Source: an uncultured Chloroflexota bacterium (GTDB lineage: Bacteria > Chloroflexota > Limnocylindria > Limnocylindrales > CSP1-4). From it: a stretch of DNA of 37,685 nucleotides. Shown here one piece after another: positions 8,258 to 15,874 of the stretch. Both the position numbers and the translations under genes were made by a program. Under the pieces are notes generated by a model. The model worked only from the letters and a program-made list of their open reading frames with translations, made no database searches and had not been told where the DNA came from. The stretch lies in assembly GCA_903925955.1 (NCBI GenBank), contig CAIYHO010000196.1, positions 1-37,685 on the forward strand, read 5' to 3'. The number at the start of each line of letters is the position of its first letter. Position 1 is the stretch's first letter.

Positions 8258-8315
8258 ACCCCCCCCCATCGCATTTCGGCCAAGAGCCGCCAACGCCGTC
8301 CCAGGAGCGAATGAA

Positions 8316-9614
8316 ATGGTCCGAACCGTTGCCTGTAGCGCCGCACTCCGGCTGGGCCTCGGCGTCGCCACGTTCGCGGGCGTCTGGCTTCTCCTTGCCG
8401 CAATGCCGGTCCTCGCGGACGGCGGCCCCCACCAGGCGGGCCAGAACTCGGGTCTCGCCACGCTCACGTCTGACACCTGTTCGGGTTGTCACCGAGCGCA
8501 CACGGCGCAGGGCCCATACCTCATCGGTACCGCCGCCGAGGAGGAGCTCTGCTTGAGTTGCCACGGTGACGCGAGCACGGGCGCCACCACAAACGTCGAG
8601 GACGGGGTCCAGTACGCCGTGGGGACTGCACAGGTCCGCGGCGAGGCACCCGCGGTTGGCATGCTGCGCTCCGGCGGCTTTGTCAACGCCAGCATCGACT
8701 CGGCTCACTCAAGCCGCATCTCGTATCCGTACTTTGATCCGAACACCGGCGACTACCTCACAAGCTTCTCGTCAAAGGTTGGCGTGCTCGCCGCACCGGC
8801 GCCCGTGACGTCCGCGCACCTTGACCTTGACGGCCCGGGCGGCGTGATCAGTCACGGCAAGGCTTGGGGCAACGGAGCAATCGGCAGCGGTGCCGGTCCG
8901 GTGGTCAGCCTTGGCTGCACGGGTTGCCATAACCCGCACGGCAACGGCCAGTACCGGATCCTCAACAGGATCCCCGTTGCGGGCGGCGCATCGTTCGTGA
9001 ATTCCCCAGATGAGACCCTGGTCACGGATCTGCCGGTCCCTGACGGCGCCGGCAACCTCGGCACCCGCAACTACACCATCAAGAACGGGGTGACGGTAGA
9101 CGATGTGACCGGCGGCCCCACGGACGGCGACTACTGGCGCAAGTTCATCCCCTGGAACACTGTTCCCCAGTGGGATGGCAGTGGCGCATCGGACGTCATG
9201 GCGGCCGGCGGTCATGAGGGCGACGTCCCCATGTACGTGCCCGGCGGCACCATCCTCGAGTATTTCGAAACCCAGATCAGTGCGTGGTGCAGCTCATGCC
9301 ACACCCGCTACCTCGTGAGCACAAACGGCCCGACCGCCAACAGCGGCGACGCTATCTTCACCTACCGCCACGTCACCACGGTCGTTGCATGCACCCAGTG
9401 CCACGTTGCCCATGGGAGCAACGCAGCGATGCCGGGCACCTACTCCGGCCCGATGACCCTCCCGGACGGCGGCGCAGCAACCTCTGTCACGGCCGGATCG
9501 GTCACCACATACCTCAACAGCAAGCTGCTGAAGCTTGACAACCGTGGCACCTGCCAGGCCTGCCACGACCCGACGGGCACGATCCCGTTCGACGGCGCAA
9601 CCATCAGCCATTGA
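8316..9614 (+). CDS. Exported hexaheme c-type cytochrome (compact paralogue)
   Basis: A 432-residue secreted cytochrome with a signal peptide (hydrophobic core about 13-30, ending near PVLADGGPH). Six CXXCH sites have first Cys at 55, 79, 201, 325, 359 and 413. AGGAG at 8303-8307 lies 8 bases before ATG 8316; the ATG at 8311 is in another frame. The haem spacing and the surrounding phrases (GGPH, CSGCHRAHTAQG, CHNPHGNGQYRILN, CHVAHGSN, LDNRGTCQACHDPT) match the preceding gene, so the pair arose by tandem duplication. This copy lacks the two inserted beta-domains. Several extra His residues could serve as distal haem ligands. It has no membrane anchor besides the signal peptide and is probably released or assembled at the cell surface. 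Confidence 0.93.
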   Translation: MVRTVACSAALRLGLGVATFAGVWLLLAAMPVLADGGPHQAGQNSGLATLTSDTCSGCHRAHTAQGPYLIGTAAEEELCLSCHGDASTGATTNVEDGVQYAVGTAQVRGEAPAVGMLRSGGFVNASIDSAHSSRISYPYFDPNTGDYLTSFSSKVGVLAAPAPVTSAHLDLDGPGGVISHGKAWGNGAIGSGAGPVVSLGCTGCHNPHGNGQYRILNRIPVAGGASFVNSPDETLVTDLPVPDGAGNLGTRNYTIKNGVTVDDVTGGPTDGDYWRKFIPWNTVPQWDGSGASDVMAAGGHEGDVPMYVPGGTILEYFETQISAWCSSCHTRYLVSTNGPTANSGDAIFTYRHVTTVVACTQCHVAHGSNAAMPGTYSGPMTLPDGGAATSVTAGSVTTYLNSKLLKLDNRGTCQACHDPTGTIPFDGATISH

Positions 9615-9651
9615 GTATCAACACAACCTCAGACAGGACGTCCCACCTGCC

Positions 9652-11844
9652 ATGACCACCAACCTGAGCCGCCGCGCCGCACCGCTCTTCGGAGCGGCGC
9701 TGGTTGTGGCTGCTCTCCTCGCTGCCGTGTCGCCGGTGATCCCGGCGGTGTCGGCCCTTGATCCGACGCCCAACCCGGTCACCACGATCAGCCCTGACGT
9801 CACACCAGATCCGTCGGCGACTGTTGCGCCCGATCCCACCCCGGCGCCCACGGCGGACCCGACCGCCGCGCCCACGCCGGACGTGACCCCTCAGCCCGCA
9901 GCCCCTGGCCTCCACGTCATGCACTACTGGGTTGGCAAGCAGGACAAGGCGGGGATCCTCCTGGACCACGGCACGCTTGACACGCCCAGGACGGATCTGC
10001 AGCCGTATGTGCTGAACCTGGTTCGCTTCCAGTTGGTCAACAGCGGGACACGCGACATCGAGGTCACGCCCACCCTGCGGTTTGGCGCCTCCGGTTCCAG
10101 TGCGTTCGACACCATGCCCGCGCTGGACCCGGTCCTCGGGGTGCCGTTCTACGTCGCCAATGACGAGGGCCACACGTTCCGCACACGCACCACACCCATC
10201 GCGGTTGGCGACCTTCGGCTTGGCGGCCCAAGCGGCGCGAGCGGCGTTGATGGCGAGTACAGCGGCGGCCCGAACCCGGCCAAGTCGCTGACGCTACCCG
10301 CGGGCAGCTTCACGGAGATTGAATTTGGCGTGCGCGTGACGGGAGACACGCTGGCATTGTCCGAGTGGCTGCTGCGCCTCGACCTGGGTGCGGCCACCGT
10401 GGGCAACATTGACGCCGTTGTGGCGTTGGGGCCGGCACCCGTCGTGGTCATCCCGCCGAACCAGAAGACGGGTGTGCGGCAGGGTGCTCCCGTGCCGTTG
10501 TACCGCCTGAAGCAGCCGGGGTCAGGGATCACCCCGGGCCGCGCACCAAACCAGATTGGCGCGAACCCTCCCACCTACCTCTCGCCCCACCTGCAGTACA
10601 CGCTGGCAGACGACAGCTGCGCGGCCTGCCATTCGGCCCACCGCGCGACTGGGCAGATGCTGCTTCAAGCGAACTTCACGCCGATCTCAACGCTGTGCTT
10701 CAAGTGCCACGACGGCACCGGCGCCAACGCCAACATCCAGGCGCAGTACGCCAACCCGCTCGTTCCCGCCAACAACGCGGCCACGGCGAGCTACTACGTC
10801 CACCCCGCAACGACGGCCTCCAACCACCAGGCCGGCAATCTGGCCGAGTTCGCGGGCGTCTCCAACCGCCACTCGGAGTGCACGGACTGCCACCAGCCGC
10901 ACCTTGCCGATGCCACCTCGTCGGTGCAGGTCTCCGTGGCCGGGTCGTCCGTTGGCTGGTCTGCTGGCGGCCCCATCAAGGGTGCGGCTGGCGTCGCGGT
11001 GACCAATGGCGCAGCCAACACCGCACCCACGTACGCGCTGGTTGAGCAAGCCACCTACGAATACCAACTGTGCTTCAAGTGCCACTCCGGTTACACGACA
11101 CTCCCCTCGCGCAGCGCCGCGCATCCGTCCTGGCTTGCGCGCGACAAGGCCATTGAGCTCAACCCGGCCAACCTGTCGTTCCACCCGATTGAGGCGAAGG
11201 GCACCAACCCCAACTTCATCCGCACTGGGCAGACGGTTGGCGTTATGGACCAGAACCTTGCCGGAACGTCCACCTACAAGGTGTGGACCTTCACCAGCAC
11301 ATCAACCATTCGGTGCGCGAACTGCCACGGATCCTCCGGGCAGACACAGGTGCCTGCGAATGCGGGTGCTGCCTCCGATACGCACGCGTCGGTGAACCGG
11401 GGCGTCCTCCTCAGCGCCTATCGCGATCGACTGCTCAAGCCACGCGCGCAGGTGTACTCCGAAGGCGAGTTCGCCCTGTGCTTCATGTGCCACACCAACA
11501 CACCGTTCCTGAACACATCCAGCACGCTGCAGAACACCTCGAACTTCCGATACCACGGCTTCCACATGCGGGGCATCCCCAACACCGGCACATACGGCAC
11601 GGGCGACATCGACGTTGACGGTATCGGCGCCGGCAACGCCCTCTGCGCCGAGTGCCACTTCCAGATGCACGGCTCCACCTACACGGGCAACGTCGGAGCC
11701 GCGCAAAATGGCCGCCTGGTCAACTTCGCGCCCGACGTCCAGCCCTTCAACGGCGTTCTGTCCATCACGCCGCGTAACGGCAATACAGCTGGCCGGTGCA
11801 CGCTGTTGTGCCACACCAAGGAGCACAGCAACCTGGCCTACTGA
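9652..11844 (+). CDS. Exported octaheme cytochrome with Pro/Thr stalk and beta-rich ectodomain
   Basis: A 730-residue secreted protein. The signal peptide (1-35) is followed by a Pro/Thr/Asp linker (36-86), a beta-rich non-haem domain (about 87-290) and a C-terminal haem domain. CXXCH sites have first Cys at 323, 349, 410, 474, 555, 610 and 665. The last site, Cys716, reads CTLLCH with three residues between the cysteines. The ribosome site is weak (AGGAC about 12 bases upstream), but ATG 9652 places the signal peptide correctly. It follows the hexaheme gene by 37 bases. The stalk and ectodomain suggest projection from the cell wall and contact with a partner or acceptor. It could be the terminal component of the conduit, though no substrate site is visible. 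A hairpin follows the stop. Confidence 0.92.
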   Translation: MTTNLSRRAAPLFGAALVVAALLAAVSPVIPAVSALDPTPNPVTTISPDVTPDPSATVAPDPTPAPTADPTAAPTPDVTPQPAAPGLHVMHYWVGKQDKAGILLDHGTLDTPRTDLQPYVLNLVRFQLVNSGTRDIEVTPTLRFGASGSSAFDTMPALDPVLGVPFYVANDEGHTFRTRTTPIAVGDLRLGGPSGASGVDGEYSGGPNPAKSLTLPAGSFTEIEFGVRVTGDTLALSEWLLRLDLGAATVGNIDAVVALGPAPVVVIPPNQKTGVRQGAPVPLYRLKQPGSGITPGRAPNQIGANPPTYLSPHLQYTLADDSCAACHSAHRATGQMLLQANFTPISTLCFKCHDGTGANANIQAQYANPLVPANNAATASYYVHPATTASNHQAGNLAEFAGVSNRHSECTDCHQPHLADATSSVQVSVAGSSVGWSAGGPIKGAAGVAVTNGAANTAPTYALVEQATYEYQLCFKCHSGYTTLPSRSAAHPSWLARDKAIELNPANLSFHPIEAKGTNPNFIRTGQTVGVMDQNLAGTSTYKVWTFTSTSTIRCANCHGSSGQTQVPANAGAASDTHASVNRGVLLSAYRDRLLKPRAQVYSEGEFALCFMCHTNTPFLNTSSTLQNTSNFRYHGFHMRGIPNTGTYGTGDIDVDGIGAGNALCAECHFQMHGSTYTGNVGAAQNGRLVNFAPDVQPFNGVLSITPRNGNTAGRCTLLCHTKEHSNLAY

Positions 11845-11881
11845 GGCGGTTGCCGGCGGGGTATAGGACCCAGCGAGACAC

Positions 11882-11907
11882 GGCCCTGTATCGATAGGTA
11901 CAGGGCC
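11882..11907 (+). terminator. 9-bp hairpin after the octaheme cytochrome
   Basis: GGCCCTGTA (11882-11890) and TACAGGGCC (11899-11907) form a perfect 9-bp stem with an 8-base loop, followed by CCCTTGATT. Its place 38 bases after the stop fits a terminator for the cytochrome block. The same sequence is also a perfect palindromic operator candidate, because CCTGTATCG recurs at 4082-4090 and a close relative lies at 68-77. Confidence 0.5.
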
Positions 11908-11951
11908 CCTTGATTCCCTGCATCGGTCAGCCCTGCCCGGTCCCGGCGGAA

Positions 11952-11979
11952 ATGTGCGGCCCGACCGATGGGCGCACGG
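11952..11979 (+). promoter_or_regulatory. Dyad site B, matching site A at 2951-2978
   Basis: ATGTGC and GCGCAC arms flank GAC-GATGG, aligned gap-free with site A (21 of 28 bases). It lies 125 bases before the TPR-cupredoxin operon. A CCGCGG-TCCC-CCGCGG hairpin (12014-12029) sits between it and the gene. A shared regulator is inferred. Confidence 0.45.
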
Positions 11980-12104
11980 GGTTCTAGACCCGACAATCTC
12001 CTCAGGTGTCAATCCGCGGTCCCCCGCGGCCATCATGAGGGTTCACTAATGCATCGCAAGTCCGCGCGCGCCCTTGAGTGCGTGCGCCCCCGGGAGGCCC
12101 TCGC

Positions 12105-13601
12105 ATGAGCGGCCCCCGTCCTTCCGAAGCCGCAGCACTCCAGGCGGAGCTGCTTGCCAGCCTTGGCCTTCCCGCCGGCGCAACGCCGGAGCAGATTGAC
12201 GACGTCCACTACGCCGTGAGCCAGTTTCTCGCGGCGGCGCCTGCAGGCCTGCGTTCCTGGGCCCACGCCCAGGCCGCTGCGCTTGACGAGGCGTACCTCT
12301 CCTTGACCGACCCGGCGGGTCTCCAGGGCTCAGCCCTCAGGAGCCCGACGAGGCCGCCGATGGTCGTACCCGGCGGGCCGGCGACACCTCCGGCCCGCCG
12401 GGGTCTCCCTGAAGCACTTGTTGCTGCAGCGGAGCCTGAGGCGGCCGACGACGTTGCAGCCGATGACGAGGCGGAGGCCGATGAGGCCGTTGACTTCGAA
12501 TCGCTGTACGCGGCCGTCACTCCCAGCGCACACGCGGAGATGGGCCCCGAGGTCCTGACCGCCGCAGAGCGCAACCGCCGCAAGCGCGCCGCGGCCGCAG
12601 CGGCCCGGGTGGCTGCCGTCCAGCCGGCGATGACCGCAGACCCGATGGGTGGCGGTTCCGCCAACCCCTGGAAGCGCTTCGCCCTGGCCCTCGGCGGCGT
12701 CATGCTCGTGGCTGCCGTCCTCTTCGTGGGCTACAACCTCGGCGGTGGCGGCGGCAAGCCCGCAGCGTCTGGCCCCATTGCCCAGGCATCCGCAACTGCC
12801 CCCGTGATTGATGAGCAGAAAGTCGCCACGCTGATGGCGAAGCTGCAGACCAATCCCAAGGACATCGCCACCCTGATGGCCCTCGGCGACGAGTTCTACG
12901 CCGGCCAGCAGTGGGAGCAGTCGGGCTCCTTCTACGACCAGGCGCTCGCCGTAGACGGCAAGAACATCCAGGCGCTCCTCGCGCGCGGCGCCGTGTACTT
13001 CAACGTGAATGACCTGATCAACGCCGAGAAGACCTGGAAGCTCGTCGCCACGCTTGAGCCCAACAACCAGGAGGTCCACTACGACCTTGGCTTCCTGTAC
13101 CTCAACCAGCCCACGCCCAACATCGCGGGCGTCCAGACCGAGTGGTACGCGGTGGTCAGGATTGACCCCACCACGTCGCTTGCCAAGACCGTGCAGTCGC
13201 ACCTGGACTCGCTTGTGAGCTCGTCGATGATCCCCGCCACGCCGGCTCCGTCGGGCTCGGCCTCCGGATCGCCCAAGCCATCGGGCTCGCCGGCCGCCTC
13301 GCCGGCAGCGTCAACCACCGGCAACGTGGTCAACCAGACGGCCCTGAACCTCAAGTTCGGCACCGCGGTCCTTCAGGCCCCGGCCAATCAGGCGTTCACC
13401 ATCCACTTCGACAATCAGGAAGCCGGGCTCCCGCACGACATCCAGATCTCGGACCCGGCGGGGAACGTGTTCTTCAAGGGCGAGACGGTCACCGGCCCCA
13501 AGTCAATTGACTACGCCATCCAGGCGCTCCCCGCGGGCAGCTACCCGTTCAGCTGCTCCGTCCACCCCACGATGACCGGCACCCTCACGGTGGGGGGCTG
13601 A
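12105..13601 (+). CDS. TPR protein fused to a cupredoxin domain, membrane-anchored
   Basis: A 498-residue protein. The N-terminal third (1-190) is predicted cytoplasmic, Ala/Glu-rich, with a helical segment (about 10-70) loosely like a J-domain but without HPD. A transmembrane helix lies at about 191-210, TPR repeats at about 235-365, a Ser/Pro/Gly linker at 373-408 and a cupredoxin at 409-498. Type 1 copper ligands are visible as His444 in LPHDI, then Cys484, His487 and Met490 in CSVHPTM. GGGAGG at 12092-12097 fixes ATG 12105. It heads the maturation operon, 4 bases before ccdA. Cupredoxins of this type carry single electrons or serve as copper sensors; tethering one to a TPR scaffold beside multihaem cytochromes suggests an electron shuttle bound to the assembly site. 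Confidence 0.88.
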   Translation: MSGPRPSEAAALQAELLASLGLPAGATPEQIDDVHYAVSQFLAAAPAGLRSWAHAQAAALDEAYLSLTDPAGLQGSALRSPTRPPMVVPGGPATPPARRGLPEALVAAAEPEAADDVAADDEAEADEAVDFESLYAAVTPSAHAEMGPEVLTAAERNRRKRAAAAAARVAAVQPAMTADPMGGGSANPWKRFALALGGVMLVAAVLFVGYNLGGGGGKPAASGPIAQASATAPVIDEQKVATLMAKLQTNPKDIATLMALGDEFYAGQQWEQSGSFYDQALAVDGKNIQALLARGAVYFNVNDLINAEKTWKLVATLEPNNQEVHYDLGFLYLNQPTPNIAGVQTEWYAVVRIDPTTSLAKTVQSHLDSLVSSSMIPATPAPSGSASGSPKPSGSPAASPAASTTGNVVNQTALNLKFGTAVLQAPANQAFTIHFDNQEAGLPHDIQISDPAGNVFFKGETVTGPKSIDYAIQALPAGSYPFSCSVHPTMTGTLTVGG

Positions 13602-13605
13602 CCTC

Positions 13606-14364
13606 ATGACGGATCTTGGCAGCGTGCTGGGTCTCGGCGTTGCCTTTGCGGCAGGCGTCGTGTCCTTCGCGTCCCCCTGCTGCCTCCCGCTTGTGCCGGC
13701 GTACCTCTCGTACATGGTTGGCGCCACCGGCAACGGTGCCGCCGGCCGCCGGACGGCCTTCAGCCACGGCCTTGCCTTTACGGCGGGCTTCTCGCTGGTG
13801 TTTGTCGCGCTGTTCCTCCTCCTGGGTGCCCTTGGCGCCGTGGTGGACCGACGCGTCTTCAGCATCGTCGGCGGAGCGCTCCTCGTTGTGATGGGCCTCC
13901 AGACCGCAGGAGTCATCAACATCCGCGCCCTCTGGCGTGACACTCGTGTCATGCCCACGATGGGTAGCGGTCTGGCGATGGCTGGCGGAACCGGCACCTT
14001 CACGCTGGGCGCCCCGCAGGTCCGCCCCGGCTACGGCCGCTCACTCGCCTTCGGCACGCTGTTTGCGGCGGGCTGGAGTCCGTGCATCGGCCCAATTCTT
14101 GGCGGCATTCTGGGGCTGGCAACGGCCAGCGCCAGCGTCGCCACGGGGACCGTCCTACTGCTGGCCTACGCCGCCGGTCTGGCCGTCCCGTTTCTGGCGA
14201 TTGCCCTGGGCGCGTCGTGGGTTGCACGACGCCTGACATGGGTTGGCCGCCACCACCAGGCTGTGTCCTGGGTCACGGGCGCGCTGCTCGTGGTCCTGGG
14301 CGTCCTGATGCTCACCAATTTGCTCGGCCGACTGGCTGCCTTTGGCACGCCGCTCGGGCTCTGA
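13606..14364 (+). CDS. ccdA: Thiol-disulfide transporter CcdA
   Basis: A 252-residue polytopic membrane protein of the CcdA/DsbD-beta family, with about six transmembrane segments. The two redox cysteines sit in the family motifs FASPCCLPLVPAYLSY (Cys25 or Cys26) and GWSPCIGPILGGIL (Cys160). It passes reducing equivalents from cytoplasmic thioredoxin across the membrane, keeping apocytochrome CXXCH thiols reduced through a ResA-type partner, which is encoded at 16965. A central Gly/Thr/Pro-rich loop (about 117-145) is longer than in many homologues. It begins 4 bases after the cupredoxin gene and ends 13 bases before resB, so it is clearly within the operon. Confidence 0.95.
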   Translation: MTDLGSVLGLGVAFAAGVVSFASPCCLPLVPAYLSYMVGATGNGAAGRRTAFSHGLAFTAGFSLVFVALFLLLGALGAVVDRRVFSIVGGALLVVMGLQTAGVINIRALWRDTRVMPTMGSGLAMAGGTGTFTLGAPQVRPGYGRSLAFGTLFAAGWSPCIGPILGGILGLATASASVATGTVLLLAYAAGLAVPFLAIALGASWVARRLTWVGRHHQAVSWVTGALLVVLGVLMLTNLLGRLAAFGTPLGL

Positions 14365-14377
14365 GGAGGTCGCGTCC

Positions 14378-15859
14378 ATGGTGCAAGAGGCAGGCACACC
14401 GCCGATTGGCTCGGCTGGTGCCGCGGCGGGTCCAACCGCCACCGGCCCCACAGCGATGGATCGCGTGGATGGCGTGCTGGAGGGCCTCTGGCACCTCCTG
14501 ACGTCCATGCGCGTGGCCATGATCATCATGCTGCTGATCGCCGTGATGGGGGTCATCGGCTCGATGGTCATCCAGATGCCGTCTGGCGTCTCGGACGACC
14601 CGGCGGCCCGCATCGACTGGCTCAACGGCGTTCGGCCGCGCTTCAGCCTGTTCGCGGCCCAGACGGACATCATGAGCAGCCTCCAGCTGTTTGAGGTGTT
14701 CAACTCAATCATCTTCCGCATCCTCGTGGCGCTGCTCACGGTGAGCCTGGTCGCGTGCTCGCTGCACCGGATCCCGGGCCTCATCCGGACGGCCACCAAG
14801 CCGCGTGTGGATGTGGGCGCCGCCTTCTTCCAGCACGCGCCGCAGCACGAGACCATCGTCGCCCGCCAGACGCCGGCCGAGACGCGCGCCCTTGTGGCCG
14901 GCGTCCTCCAGCGCCGCGGCTATCGCACGCTGGTTACCGAGGACGAGACCATCCACGTCTACGGTGACCGCTTCCGCTGGATGCAGTTCGCCGGCCTCAT
15001 CGGCCACCTCTCGCTGGTGGTCATCATGGCGGGCGCCATCCTTGGCGGCATCGCCGGCTACCGCGACCAGGACTTCTCCATCGCCGAGGGCGCCACGCGC
15101 CTCGTCGGCACCAATGAGGGCCTCTCGGTCCAGCTGGTGGACTTCACGGTCACCTACGACCAGGTCACGGACATGCCCAGCGACTACGCCAGCTCCGTGG
15201 TCCTGCTCAAGGACGGCAAGGAGATCGACCGCCATGTGGTCCGGGTGAATGACCCGCTCCGCTACGGCGACCTGACCTTCTATCAGGCCTCGTACGGCTC
15301 AGCTGCGCAGATGACCATCAAGGACGCCAGCGGCAAGGTGCTCACCTCGGAGGGCGTGCCGTTCTCGTGGTCGCTCAACGACGGCGACCGATCCCTTGGC
15401 ATCCTGAGCGTTCCGGGGACCAGCTACACACTCTGGATCATCGGCACCAGCGGGGACAGCGACACAAGGGTTCACCCCGGCCAGGTGGAGGTCCAGGTGT
15501 TCAACTCCGGCGCCGCGTCGATGACGCCAATCGATGACCAGGTGATCGATCAGGGCAAGGCGGCTACCGTAGCCGGCATGACCATGACGTTTGACCGCGA
15601 GAGCCAGTACACGCGCCTGTCGGTCGCCCGAGATCCGGGCGTCGTGCTGGTGTGGCTTGGATCGCTCCTGCTGTTCGTCGGGTTCGCCCTGCGGTTCATG
15701 CTCCCGCACAAGCGGGTCTGGGGCCGCATTACCACCCGCGCCAACGGCGCGATCGTCGCGATGGCAACCTTGGCCCAGAAGGATGCTGCCATCAGCACCG
15801 ATTTTGAAGACCTCGTCAACGACATCCGTACGGCGCTTCAGGCGCCCGTCCAGGCCTGA
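14378..15859 (+). CDS. resB: Cytochrome c maturation protein ResB/Ccs1
   Basis: A 493-residue System II haem-lyase subunit. Four transmembrane segments lie at about 44-66, 106-128, 203-227 and 421-443, with a large extracytoplasmic domain (about 228-420) between the last two. The third segment begins FAGLIGHLSLVVIMAG, carrying the conserved His. The extracytoplasmic domain has LRYGDLTFYQASYGSAAQ, a strong ResB signature. ResB works with CcsA to move haem outward and attach it to CXXCH. GAGGAGGT at 14363-14370 lies 7 bases before ATG 14378 and overlaps the end of ccdA, deciding this start over the upstream reading. Placement next to ccsA and a ResA-like gene gives a complete System II set. Confidence 0.95.
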   Translation: MVQEAGTPPIGSAGAAAGPTATGPTAMDRVDGVLEGLWHLLTSMRVAMIIMLLIAVMGVIGSMVIQMPSGVSDDPAARIDWLNGVRPRFSLFAAQTDIMSSLQLFEVFNSIIFRILVALLTVSLVACSLHRIPGLIRTATKPRVDVGAAFFQHAPQHETIVARQTPAETRALVAGVLQRRGYRTLVTEDETIHVYGDRFRWMQFAGLIGHLSLVVIMAGAILGGIAGYRDQDFSIAEGATRLVGTNEGLSVQLVDFTVTYDQVTDMPSDYASSVVLLKDGKEIDRHVVRVNDPLRYGDLTFYQASYGSAAQMTIKDASGKVLTSEGVPFSWSLNDGDRSLGILSVPGTSYTLWIIGTSGDSDTRVHPGQVEVQVFNSGAASMTPIDDQVIDQGKAATVAGMTMTFDRESQYTRLSVARDPGVVLVWLGSLLLFVGFALRFMLPHKRVWGRITTRANGAIVAMATLAQKDAAISTDFEDLVNDIRTALQAPVQA

Positions 15860-15874
15860 GCAGGAGACGTCCCC

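Noticed and set aside
6284-8476. A 730-codon minus-strand frame across the hexahaem gene
   Set aside because: The plus strand has a signal peptide, perfect ribosome site and six CXXCH motifs; the minus frame has Arg/Gly/Val-rich sequence without motifs.
12105-12330. J-domain at the N-terminus of the TPR-cupredoxin protein
   Set aside because: Helical spacing is suggestive, but the essential HPD tripeptide is absent, so it is not called as DnaJ-like.
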